64,000 nucleotides of DNA from Ooceraea biroi (taxonomy: Eukaryota; Arthropoda; Insecta; Hymenoptera; Formicidae): the NCBI RefSeq assembly GCF_003672135.1, contig NC_039516.1, forward strand, positions 3,827,838 through 3,891,837, in the 5' to 3' direction. The notes beneath the pieces were generated by a model. The model worked only from the letters and a program-made list of their open reading frames with translations. It did no database searches and was not told where the DNA came from. Of this stretch, positions 1 through 12,500 are shown piece after piece; within the stretch, counting starts at the first letter, position 1; every line of letters starts with the position of its first letter. Both the position numbers and the translations under genes were made by a program.

Positions 1-3000
1 CCAAAATTGTCTGCGTAGCAATAATCATATGCATAATCACATTATGCTTGAGTGTTCATTTCCTGTTGATTCCGTTATGTTATTACGTAGTAAGGAAAAA
101 TTCTGTTGAAGTAGAAATTCTTTAATATGATACGGTGAATACATATCCTGAAGTCGATACGATACGAGCGTGTAAAAAAATATATATCTCAATAATTATG
201 AAGACCATTTTATCTATTGATTATTGGAAATGTATGACAAGATTTCCTCGGAATGTATTAATAAAATATTAAAGTACAAAGACGTGTCGTACAAAATCAG
301 GAGTATTGGCGCTGAAATAATTAAGACCCGCGGATTTTCGCGAGTCGCGCGCTACGTGCACCGGATGCATTCATTGAAAACGTCTCGTTGTCTTCACCAG
401 AGACATCTCATCCACCCAGTTCCTCGAAGACGCACTGTATTTTCCGTTAAGGCGCTATTTTCTCCAGCCGCTTTGCTAATGCCACATTCATACGTTAATG
501 CCGACGCAGACGATGAAAGAGGAAAGAAGCTACGCTACGTACGTGTACATGTACGCACGTAGACCGAGCGATTCGAAGAGCCGTCGCGTCGCGTAGGCTG
601 ATAAAGCCTACGCCGCCAGGCAGTCTGGCATTCTCTCTCGTACTTCTTCGTCCCTCGTTCCGTCATTTCCCTCGCGAGAGTCTCTTCTGCCTCTCCACTC
701 AGACTCGTCTGCTGACTGTCGGCTCTGTCCCTCGCTCTTTCCCGTTTTACGTCATCCTCTCGGACGCGACGTGGATGCTGCAGCAGTCTCGCGCGTTGCC
801 CTCCTTCGTCATTAATTACGCGTGACCGATTATCCATTACCTTGCTGCGTCAAGACAGGACGCTTATCGAGCTTTCTACGCCTACTTCATAATCCCGTCA
901 GCATGCACACGCTCGTGCCTCTGATTGTGAAAATAATTCACGTCCTTCTGTGTCTTTCTTAAAATCTTTAACTTTTTGTGCACTAAACAATTTCCTTTAG
1001 TACGGCTTAATAAAATTTCAGATACTGTCATCGTAGTGATGTAACGGCACGAGGTAAAGTGCAACTTACATTTTTATCAGTTATTATCTATTATACATAT
1101 AATAAAATATGAATTTAATGGTAATCTGTCAATTACACAGCCAGTTAAAATCGGACAAAAGAATTTTACATTCGATAAATATCACAAATGAATTTTAAAT
1201 GCATTGTGCCGTTTTCCCGCACTTGCTATGAGAAACTTTTAAACTTTCGGAATTATCATTCGATTCGCGGACGAGTGCGCAGCGGAATCATCGAGCCGTT
1301 AAATCAGCTGATAAAAACATCATGGGAGACATTTCGGCGGTCGTTTCCTCTCGTGCTGACAGTCCTGCGTTCCGTAATTTCCGATTTATCTTACTCTTGG
1401 CTCTTGGTATCTGTTGTGTAGAGGGAAGAGAGAGGACTGCATCTTTTTCTCCCCTTTTCCTTTTATCTCATTCTTCTCGCGAACGGAGCACGTTCATTCA
1501 TTCGGGGTCCTCGAGTTTCCGCTCGGGATCTAGTGATACGATCTCGATCTCTCCTCTCGTAGCTGTTGAGACGCGCCATGCTCTTTCTCCCTCTTTTTTT
1601 CCTTTTTCTCTCTCTTTCTCGCTCGGAAATCTTTCCCTCGAAATCTCGTCGGTCTCTCGTACGAGAACAATAACCGCCCACATGTCGCTTCATACACGTA
1701 GCATCATACGTGCGGTGGCCTCGTCGTTTCTCATCTTCACACTCCACACTCTCTACAGACGGTCGTTGGAAACGGCTCGATGCCATTTTCATCCTTTTCT
1801 TCGTCCGCGACCGTCTTCGATCTTCGACCGTGCTCGCGTTGCAACGAAAGGTACTATTAATAGAAACACAGATTGCAAATTACCATTGCCTTGAGGCAAT
1901 ATTGTCGAGCGGGATTAGACAATGCTTGCCAGATCTTTTGTTACCAGTGGGGCAATTTGCGATACATCACTTGCACCGTGTTTTATGACGAGATAAGAGG
2001 AAACGGATATGATCTCTATTCCCGCAAGTTTTATTTCAAGCTCTCGTTATCCGTATCTACAATTTAAATATCTGTTTAAAAAAAATCGGAAACTCTGTTT
2101 AAAGAAAGACATTTTTTAAGTTATCGCACGATACCTCCGAATTTAATGTAGGTTTGTAAAGTATCCTGCAGATACTGATACCGCGTTTCCATGTTCCTGT
2201 TTCATATTATGCTCGCGGAGCGGAAGGTAGCAGATTGCAAAAGCATTTCTCGCACGTACTGTTTAGCGGAATTATACAAAACAGACGGACGCGCAAATTG
2301 AAGCGATACACAAATCACGTCCGGCACGTTCGAGTAATTAACCGACGAATATGTGCGGTATCAAAGCGGTCGCAGGAAGCAGCCATCACGATCGCCAATG
2401 CACACCACGCGGATATACATGTAGACACAATGCGAGACAGGAAACATTCCTCGCGTTAAATTCGCTCAATCCGGTGTGCCCATTTCGACTGTGAAATGTA
2501 TTCTTCTTGCATATTCGCTATCGTAAACTTACATTTCGCTATTCATATCTAATTCCAAAAATTACTCGTCAATATTTCACACCGTTGGGCTAAAAAAATT
2601 ATCAGAACTTAAACAGTTTACTGTGACAAATAGTTTGTTATGGATAACAGAAGTGCAGCTTTTTACGAAATCTCTTTGCAATATCTTTCCTTGCAGTATC
2701 ATTATCCTTGCAGACGGCGATTTTCCATGCAATTTAAGAGCAACAGATGCACCGGCGTGATCATTTAAGCGTACGTGCGTAACACGCGTACGTGCACGTT
2801 ACGCGAAGTCAAGAGTATCGGCCATGTGTGCACGTGTGCGCTCGTTACATTATCTGATTGTGCTAAATTCAGCGCGCGTTCGTTCCTACTATTCCACCCA
2901 GGAAGTGACGTCAGATATCGCGCAACATATGTATACCAAACGCACGATCAGGATTTACGCGTGTCGGCGCGGGAGGACCGCTGTAACGTGCCGTTCTTTT

Positions 3001-3692
3001 GAGTTTGTTAGGGATCGATTCTATTACTCGCGCATTCCGCGCCTCGTGATTAGCTCTTCAACTTTTGATACCATGTCCGAGTAATATAAATTACTGACAT
3101 GATCTGCATAAATAATTAATAAAAAAATAATTAAAGTGCATACTTATGATTTTTTATGTGATCCAATCTGGAAACTTACTGGAATCGAAATGGAAGAATA
3201 TCTCATCTAAAATCAAGCATTGCCATAATATAAAGTTATTATCGTAAAGTTGATGAAAATAAGAGACACAATATTGTGTCTAAAATAAAGACTTCGAAAG
3301 ATTAAACTTCTGGATTTCTTTGATGACTTCAGTTGCATCATCGATATACACTTAACATCGCGACCTAATGATCGATCATCGATCTTCGGGCCATTATAAA
3401 GACTTAAGAACGTTTACCGCAATAGCAAGATTGTCCGGCGAAGAAACGTGATCGTCATCTCCGATGATGAAGAAAAACCGCATTGCGAGAAAAACCGCCG
3501 ATCTCGGTGCACGCGCAATAATCGCAAATCGTTCGCAGACTTGTTATTTGCACGGCGAGCCGCGGCGAATCATCCAATATTCGCGCGTTCCTCGGTATCG
3601 CGAACTCGAGAACGAGCGCGATCCACTCGCAGCCTATCATCACGATGTCGATTGAGTATCCTGAAAAGCGGCGGAGGTTCCCTCACTGGCGA
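1..3692. repeat. Left arm of a 3.69-kb inverted repeat
   Basis: This segment is the reverse complement of 10474-14164. Position 1 pairs with 14164, so the arm may continue to the left of the window. The inner edge lies at 3692: both copies share CCTCACTGGCGA and then diverge. The arm lengths differ by one base, and the only difference I found is a T run at 1594-1600 (7 T here, 6 in the partner). All the longer reading frames are identical in the two arms except where that indel shifts them. The arm is partly GC-rich (540-870, 1260-1850), which could be promoter DNA. I see no credible coding gene in it: the reading frames of 60-190 codons have low-complexity Arg/Ser composition and no recognisable domain. 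Confidence 0.95.
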
Positions 3693-6600
3693 ATGCCGAT
3701 GCCGACGAGATTCCGCTTGGATACCGGTAATATACGAGAGCGCGATTATTTAAACGGGAATAAAAAAAACTCGCGGTCTGCTTTAAGCTAACAGGCTGCG
3801 AGAAGTGGAAGAAGGCATTCCGGAGATAGAACTCTGAAGAAATGACTACTGAATTCTTATTCTCCCGCGTTCAGAGTTTCATTTGTAGTTATCTGTAAGA
3901 TAGAAGATCGGTTCGCGTTAAATAAAATCAGGATATAATTGGAGCAGTATATCCGTTTTACCTGCTACTTTGTATATGTACATACTAAATGTATTTAAAG
4001 GTTTTATCGATGATGACAAAATGTGCTTGGAAGCAATGTTGCGTTGGCAACCTTGAGACATTATTTATATACTTGCTATTCTCAGATTTAGTTCTCAATG
4101 TCTTATTCGTTTTCAACGTCAGACTGGATACCTTGATAATCCTAATCGATGAAAATCGTGTTATTTACACGGAATTTTAGTGCGGTAAGATTAATAATTT
4201 AAATATTCTACAACGGTTGCGCTTATTCTTATAATCCCTTACATACTTGGAATTTTATTGGATTGAAATATTTTACATGATCTAATTTTTCTCAGGCTGA
4301 GAGATCGCATCATTGTAATTTCTGAAAATTGTAACTTCGCCTGGGCGATCCATTGAATCCGAGAAGTCTCGTTATGCAACCCACGCTCTTTCCAGGTTCT
4401 TCGACGCTACGAAAGCATTCGCTTCCTTGGAGCATTCGACCTACAGATCGACCTACACTCTACATGAACGTGTCGCATCGCAGGTTAACACGTAAATACG
4501 CGCGTGTAACATCCGTTTGATCTGCAACCCACTCGACCATATATAGCATACATCCCGCACGGCCGCCCACCCACAGCAATTTCCAATATACGTGAATGAA
4601 TTACGTCGGCGAGAAGAAAATGGACGAGGTGGACGCGAGCTGCAGAACGGTAATCGAATTCGAACAAGGCGTACGAGCTCTTTATTTTCTGTCAAACCAC
4701 GTGAAATATTACTGGAGCAAGAGCGTGTCCAAATTGTACTGCGCGCGATCACCAATATCGATCTCGCTTTTTCACCTACGCCCGAAATCGAAACAGTAGA
4801 TGGTCCCTTTATTGCGCTTTCAGCTATTTCAATAAATCTTTCTATGCTCTTTTTTTGTCACTTTTATCATCGGCTATTAATAGTCAATATTATACTCAAT
4901 TTTTCGATTTAAATCTCGTTATATTCCAGTTTCCAAATGAGAGATGAAATTTATTATTCGTATTAATCATGAAAGAATAATATACTGCAAAGAAAGCCGT
5001 AGCTCTAGGCTAATATTATTATTTAATCACACTGGAAACCATAAAAATCTATTAATGCATTTCTCATTTAATTGATTTTCATTAATTAAGATATTGATTG
5101 ATAAAAACTTGTCTCTAAAGTTGCGAATGTCAAAATCACCTGCGTTGATCTCGACGACTGAGCCTTCCCTATTCTTGTCGTCCTTGCATCTGCTCGACGC
5201 GGTCTCAGGAACGAGGCGGCTATCAATTAGGGATAATTAACGCGGGATCAGAGGGATCAGGATCGAGTAGCTTGGACCTACTGTGACATCGCTTCCCGAC
5301 ATCTTCGCAGCCGCCTCTCGACTTGTCTCGCGTCGAGTCCCGTGCACGCGCGAATACCGGGTGCTAATTAGTGATCCGTAATACCTGCAGCACAGGCTGA
5401 TCGTGACGCAGGAACGATAAGCATGGTCGGGATAGCGAAGACGTGACACGCCATAATTTCACGGTAGTGAGAACAGAGCTACTCGTGTTGGTAATTGCAA
5501 GATATAAAAACAAACTATTCTAAGAAAGAACCCATACTCTTGTATCCACTTTATCGTACTCTCGTTATTTTTCATGATGGTATTACGATCGTGGAGCATC
5601 AAACATGTTTAACATGGCATCATAAAAATAATGTTCCTCAAACACACGCAGCACTCAGGATGGATGATATCTTTCATGGACGTTATACTTTCGCGAGATA
5701 AACGATGCAAAAAATAAGTTCAAGGATTAAGCGTATGTAGAGTGCTTTGAAGCGTGGGATTCTTCGCGGAATACGTTATACTTGAAAAATACGAAATGAA
5801 CGTTCATAAACATGTATTCTCGTCGAATTTATGCTATGCATTTTATTGCCACTTTCAATAAACGATGCTGTTTTTACGATAAAAATAAAGTAGAGAATAT
5901 ACATTTCAATACCAGTTCGAAACCATTTCGTGAATAAAGAAGAAAAATATTTACGCATTCTGTAAAGAGTGCTCGCGTTTCGTAATACACCCAGTGTATA
6001 AGTAGGTGGAGAAGCGACTTATATCTCGATGGGATGGATAAAAAAGTTCATGTTATCTGCATTATCATTATCTTTACGCCTCCCGCCGATCCACGTAAAA
6101 TATAGCGTGCAAGGTGGATACATAAAGATGAAATCTTGCGAGCACGATCTCACTAATCCGGTAGGTGCAAGTACCTGCGGTACTTGCATGGATACGTGTA
6201 TCTCACGAACGCTGGATCTGTGCGTGTATTTATTTGCAAAGTCAACCGTATTTAAAGTGCCGAGAAGATGTTTTAACACAAGTCGTGTGTCCGAAAGCGT
6301 TCTGAAATATTGTCTATGTATCTGTTACCATATCCACCCACATGCGCATCCGCTCCGACATCAGTTATGTTAATCGTGGCGCTCTTATTCCCGATAAAGT
6401 AACGGAGAAACCGTTTTGGGCAATCGTGAGCGGATCGAATTAATTACAAGCGTTAGGATTATCATGTGGACACACAGTTATTGAGGTACTGAAACCGGAT
6501 CTGCTATGACTTAAATGGACGATATATTAATCTGCGCAATATATGCCCGTGAGAATTTATGTGGGATGGAAGATATATGGTATCCTATAACGCGTTACGA

Positions 6601-9268
6601 AAACGTCCACTTTTCGATCATTGTTTATTGAAAAAGTATCGGGGCACTGCTATTAATGGGTAACACACCCACAGAAAAGATTTCTGGACTTAATGCTATT
6701 ACTCTTTAATCTATCATAAAATAAGATCGCTATAGCGACAATCATATTTATTATTGAAAAGAAGCATATTTTAATCTTGAATAGAAAATTCTAAAATTTA
6801 GATTAAAATAATCTTAGTGCTATCTCATTAATTTTCTCAGAAGGATGTAGATAAAAATTTGTAGCAAGTTCAAAATATTCTTGATTTAAGAATATTGTGA
6901 GATCTAAAAGACATCTTATTCTATTCTTGTAAGAGAATTTGTAGAATCTGCACAAAACGGCCAATATTTATGTGTTGCAATCGAAAATCGGGAAAGTGTT
7001 TCTGTTATTTACAATAAATAAGTGCAATACTCTACAAGAAATATTAAAAGATATGGAAATGTCTTATCTCGAATCTTATTTCTCAAGTAAGTATATTGTA
7101 TATACCTACTTACATTTCCATATCTTTTAATATTTCTTGTAGAGTATTGCACTTATTCATTGTAAATAACAGAAACACTTTCCCGATTTTCGATTGCAAC
7201 ACATAAGTATTGGCCGTTTTATCCGAATAAAGGACGCAGAAGCGCCGAGTCGACGAGCGACTGTGAGAAAATGATGCGTCGACATCGACAAAGCCTACTA
7301 TAAAGTGGCGCTAATATCAAATTATTCTACATACAAGAATATATAAGCATAAATTTGTACATGTTACTCTTGTCTCAAGACAGTAAGACAATCTTATTTA
7401 ATTCGAGAGAGAAGAATAGAAATTACTGATTTAAATTAAAAATTGTTTTATTTTCATATTTTTTATACTTGTAATACGATTAAATTAGTCAAGAATATTT
7501 TTCGTCTTGTTATCAGAAATCCTTTCTGAGGGTGCATTATCCGGGCAAAACGCGATATTGATCTGATGTCGGAAACATATACGATTGCAAGAGTAATGCG
7601 AAAAGAGACAAAAAATTACAAGAATAAATATATAAAGTAAATTTTTCTAAAATTGCAAACATAATATAAATTTTTTAAAAAGAAAGAATAAAAAATTATA
7701 CGACAGAAAGTTGAAAACGTTACGTATGTGTACGTGATTTCCGAATAATATTCTTTCTTAGCGTCTTCTCGAATCGTGGGAACTTTCTCCATCCAGCATC
7801 GTAAATTTGCTCGACGTGCAACCATTCGCGTCCATATTTGACTGTCTGCGAAAACACGTTCTGGCATTCTTCCGTCTGTTCGGTTCGATCAAGCTCACAT
7901 TCCAATCTCGCATCACACGCACACTCGATTTTCTTCCAACTTTTCTGCTGAATATTTCCAGCAACGTAAATTAAAAAAGGTTAGTCGCGGAACCAATAAT
8001 TTGCCGATACGTATTCGTTAATTATGATTAGATAAAATTTGCGGCATGCTTTATAATCCGTCTTGATAATATATACGTCTAAGTCAATAACGGGGAGTTA
8101 ATTCAGGGCTCTCGCGCGCGATTACTTCGCATTCTTTTTCCCCCCCAAGTTCACCGCAAGATCTCCTCAACGTACAACGTGATAAAGCCAGCCGTAAAAC
8201 GTGGACCGTGCGATTATGGTTTTGTTCTTCGCTTCCACGATCCGGCTAGGTCACGTATCTCTTTTTGCACCTTTCATCTCTCATCTTTCATTCCTGGGCA
8301 ACAAGACAAGTGTGCATCTCGAGTGCGACGCGTCCACTATTTAGTTAGGATGATCACGTTCGGCCTCGGTAAAAACTTTTGATGGGTATAATATACGGCG
8401 TAGCATCCGCGGCTGATCGCGCTGAATCGCCAGTAATGCAGCCTGTTAATTGTTTCGCACGATGCGTGCAACGATCGCGATGTGGATACGTTTACCACGT
8501 TATCACAGATAATTATCATCCGCGTGCCGAACTGCAAACCCCGCTCGTGAGGTATTAAAGGGTTACATAATGCGTCCCGATCGTGCAAGAATTTCATTCC
8601 CAGCATATCGTGTCGCACTTCGCACATTGGCGTACCCGAACGATCGGAATGCCGGATTCAATGAATATTTATCGCACGCGATATCTATGCTACGCCGTAC
8701 TACAAATATCCAATCGCAAAATATGACACATACGAAACGGGCGAGCGGAATTTTCTTATCACTGCAGCGCAAGTTCTTAATTATGCAAGTGTGACGTTTT
8801 TTTGCACTACTACTTTCGGATCTGCAGCATTGCATAATTAAAAAAAAAATCAATGAAATCTCAAAATGTCCTGCACGTGTAATTATTTCTGTCTATAATT
8901 ATCCTGTTTTTGTGAGAATATAGTCTAGTAAGAAAGAAGACATCTCTCATAAATGTCTTTACGCGAATTAATCAGTTCCATGAATCTATGAAATTGCGAT
9001 TGGCGTAATCTCGGCCAATTTTCCGTATCCGCGCAGTTATTTCGTCGTCTGCCGTCTCTTGAGCCAAGTGGCGAGACAGATGCTTCTAGACGAGGCGAGC
9101 AGGGATTCTTTCAAGACCACTTTTGCCGCGCGTTGCGATCCAATTACCGGCACGACTCGACGCGTCCATTTAACGTAAAGCGTGCGTTCTGTTTTCCTGT
9201 TCCAGTCACAACCATGGTATGACACTCGATTGAGGTAGCCAGTCTATAAACGACCGCCAGCCGCCGCC
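3693..9268. other. Spacer of the inverted repeat, upstream of Sulf1; no gene recognised
   Basis: This single-copy DNA between the repeat arms leads up to the Sulf1 start codon. I found no conserved protein in any frame. It is mainly AT-rich with GC-richer patches near 4440-4800, 5150-5460 and 8100-8700. The only clear structure is the hairpin element at 6954-7220. The Sulf1 promoter and any 5' untranslated exons must lie here or further left, but I cannot place a transcription start. Confidence 0.6.
6954..7220. repeat. Hairpin (MITE-like) inverted repeat, arms about 108 bp
   Basis: The arm 6954-7061 is the near-perfect reverse complement of 7112-7220; the outer ends read AAAACGGCCAATA and TATTGGCCGTTTT. 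The loop of about 50 bp is AT-rich and contains GTATATTGTATATAC. There is no coding capacity. The form fits a small non-autonomous DNA transposon, but I could not define a target-site duplication, so the family is unknown. Confidence 0.7.
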
Positions 9269-9518
9269 ATGAGCAAGCTATTTCAATTTCTGGTTCTCCT
9301 CCTGTTGGGTGTCAATGCCAGACGGTCCGACGTGGACAGCAGACCTGCTGATGACGCGTACGCCGGCCAGCAACGCCGTGGCCTCCACAAGTTGAATTAC
9401 AACAACAATAATAATTACAATCATCAGTCGAACTCACCGTATCAGCCGTATCAGCAACCCCGGGAAAGGAAGCCTAACATCGTGCTGATCCTGACGGACG
9501 ATCAAGATGTTGAATTGG
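9269..9518 (+). CDS. Sulf1: Sulf1 exon 1: signal peptide and start of the sulfatase domain
   Basis: The exon encodes 83 codons plus one base. A hydrophobic signal peptide covers roughly residues 4-17. An Asn/Tyr/Gln-rich low-complexity linker follows (residues ~45-70). The exon ends in the first sulfatase motif, NIVLILTDDQDVELG, whose Asp pair binds the active-site calcium in this family. The donor is G|GTGCGT at 9519, chosen because it gives phase 1 and joins exon 2 to read G-SLNFMPRT as in other Sulf proteins. A second GTAAGC four bases downstream would break the frame. Confidence 0.9.
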
Positions 9519-12500
9519 GTGCGTAAGCCAACAGCACCACCGCTTGTTACATACGCGTCGGATTATTTATTACGCCATATTACCGATATAAATGCCCACG
9601 CAGAACATAGAGTCACTTTGTTTATTGCGTGCAGCAGCCTGGCGCGTCTTATCTCGCCGTTGCGATATTCGTCTCGCTCTTCTCGAGAGCCCCAGGGCCC
9701 TATGAGCGCTTCGAGACACCATGTCATGTATAGCCCAAGAGAAACGCGCGTAATACGCAATCCTATCCGTAACGTTCCATGGTAGCGTGTGTTTATTTCG
9801 TTATAATATCGGCCCGCAATTTGTCTTTTTATAATCGCGGACTAAAGTGTGTTCGGATAACGTCAAGATCTTCACGGATATCTGGAGTCAAATTAGAGTT
9901 GATCTCTTTTGAGAGTTGGACACCATCTTTCTCTGTGCTTTCTCAATGTTGTCAATATTAAATTAAAACACTAAGATATACTTTGCTTGAAAGTTAACGG
10001 TGAAAAGATGGTCTAACTTTCTCAAACTTTGAAAGTTGTGTGAAAGCATTTCGCAAATTTACAATACTCAAATCCGCTAAGAGGAATCCAACTCCAGGAT
10101 CCTAAAGTTTATATAATTCAAATTTGCGGAACATTACTCAGCAACTCGCCGCATGATGGACATCAATGAACTCGCGTCAGCACAGCAAACATGCATCGGA
10201 CCGACGCGATTAGGCGATCGCGGATCAAACAATGGCGTGTTTCGGCGCGCGCATGTGGATTGACCGAACAAATATTTGACTATATCCAAAGTGGTTGGCC
10301 CGATCCCTCCAGGTTCGCTGAACTTCATGCCAAGGACCCTAAGGCGAATAAGGGACGAGGGCGCCGAGCTAAGACACGCATACGTGACCACTCCCATGTG
10401 TTGTCCGAGCAGGAGCTCTCTACTGACCGGTCGTTACGTTCACAATCACGAGGTCTTCACGAATAACGACAACTCGCCAGTGAGGGAACCTCCGCCGCTT
10501 TTCAGGATACTCAATCGACATCGTGATGATAGGCTGCGAGTGGATCGCGCTCGTTCTCGAGTTCGCGATACCGAGGAACGCGCGAATATTGGATGATTCG
10601 CCGCGGCTCGCCGTGCAAATAACAAGTCTGCGAACGATTTGCGATTATTGCGCGTGCACCGAGATCGGCGGTTTTTCTCGCAATGCGGTTTTTCTTCATC
10701 ATCGGAGATGACGATCACGTTTCTTCGCCGGACAATCTTGCTATTGCGGTAAACGTTCTTAAGTCTTTATAATGGCCCGAAGATCGATGATCGATCATTA
10801 GGTCGCGATGTTAAGTGTATATCGATGATGCAACTGAAGTCATCAAAGAAATCCAGAAGTTTAATCTTTCGAAGTCTTTATTTTAGACACAATATTGTGT
10901 CTCTTATTTTCATCAACTTTACGATAATAACTTTATATTATGGCAATGCTTGATTTTAGATGAGATATTCTTCCATTTCGATTCCAGTAAGTTTCCAGAT
11001 TGGATCACATAAAAAATCATAAGTATGCACTTTAATTATTTTTTTATTAATTATTTATGCAGATCATGTCAGTAATTTATATTACTCGGACATGGTATCA
11101 AAAGTTGAAGAGCTAATCACGAGGCGCGGAATGCGCGAGTAATAGAATCGATCCCTAACAAACTCAAAAGAACGGCACGTTACAGCGGTCCTCCCGCGCC
11201 GACACGCGTAAATCCTGATCGTGCGTTTGGTATACATATGTTGCGCGATATCTGACGTCACTTCCTGGGTGGAATAGTAGGAACGAACGCGCGCTGAATT
11301 TAGCACAATCAGATAATGTAACGAGCGCACACGTGCACACATGGCCGATACTCTTGACTTCGCGTAACGTGCACGTACGCGTGTTACGCACGTACGCTTA
11401 AATGATCACGCCGGTGCATCTGTTGCTCTTAAATTGCATGGAAAATCGCCGTCTGCAAGGATAATGATACTGCAAGGAAAGATATTGCAAAGAGATTTCG
11501 TAAAAAGCTGCACTTCTGTTATCCATAACAAACTATTTGTCACAGTAAACTGTTTAAGTTCTGATAATTTTTTTAGCCCAACGGTGTGAAATATTGACGA
11601 GTAATTTTTGGAATTAGATATGAATAGCGAAATGTAAGTTTACGATAGCGAATATGCAAGAAGAATACATTTCACAGTCGAAATGGGCACACCGGATTGA
11701 GCGAATTTAACGCGAGGAATGTTTCCTGTCTCGCATTGTGTCTACATGTATATCCGCGTGGTGTGCATTGGCGATCGTGATGGCTGCTTCCTGCGACCGC
11801 TTTGATACCGCACATATTCGTCGGTTAATTACTCGAACGTGCCGGACGTGATTTGTGTATCGCTTCAATTTGCGCGTCCGTCTGTTTTGTATAATTCCGC
11901 TAAACAGTACGTGCGAGAAATGCTTTTGCAATCTGCTACCTTCCGCTCCGCGAGCATAATATGAAACAGGAACATGGAAACGCGGTATCAGTATCTGCAG
12001 GATACTTTACAAACCTACATTAAATTCGGAGGTATCGTGCGATAACTTAAAAAATGTCTTTCTTTAAACAGAGTTTCCGATTTTTTTTAAACAGATATTT
12101 AAATTGTAGATACGGATAACGAGAGCTTGAAATAAAACTTGCGGGAATAGAGATCATATCCGTTTCCTCTTATCTCGTCATAAAACACGGTGCAAGTGAT
12201 GTATCGCAAATTGCCCCACTGGTAACAAAAGATCTGGCAAGCATTGTCTAATCCCGCTCGACAATATTGCCTCAAGGCAATGGTAATTTGCAATCTGTGT
12301 TTCTATTAATAGTACCTTTCGTTGCAACGCGAGCACGGTCGAAGATCGAAGACGGTCGCGGACGAAGAAAAGGATGAAAATGGCATCGAGCCGTTTCCAA
12401 CGACCGTCTGTAGAGAGTGTGGAGTGTGAAGATGAGAAACGACGAGGCCACCGCACGTATGATGCTACGTGTATGAAGCGACATGTGGGCGGTTATTGTT

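Noticed and set aside
1322..1894. 190-codon open frame in the left repeat arm, and its shorter partner at 12493-12843
   Set aside because: Ser/Arg-rich low complexity, overlaps open frames on the opposite strand, differs in length between arms because of the homopolymer indel, and has no recognisable domain.
3448..3753. 101-codon frame beginning MIVISDDEEK, repeated at 10446-10718
   Set aside because: It exists twice because of the inverted repeat, crosses the repeat boundary into unrelated sequence, and overlaps Sulf1 exon 2 on the other strand.
10474..10479. Possible use of GTGAGG at 10480 as the Sulf1 exon 2 donor
   Set aside because: It gives phase 0 whereas exon 3 needs phase 1, and the conserved C-S-S-P-Q-W block would still be missing.
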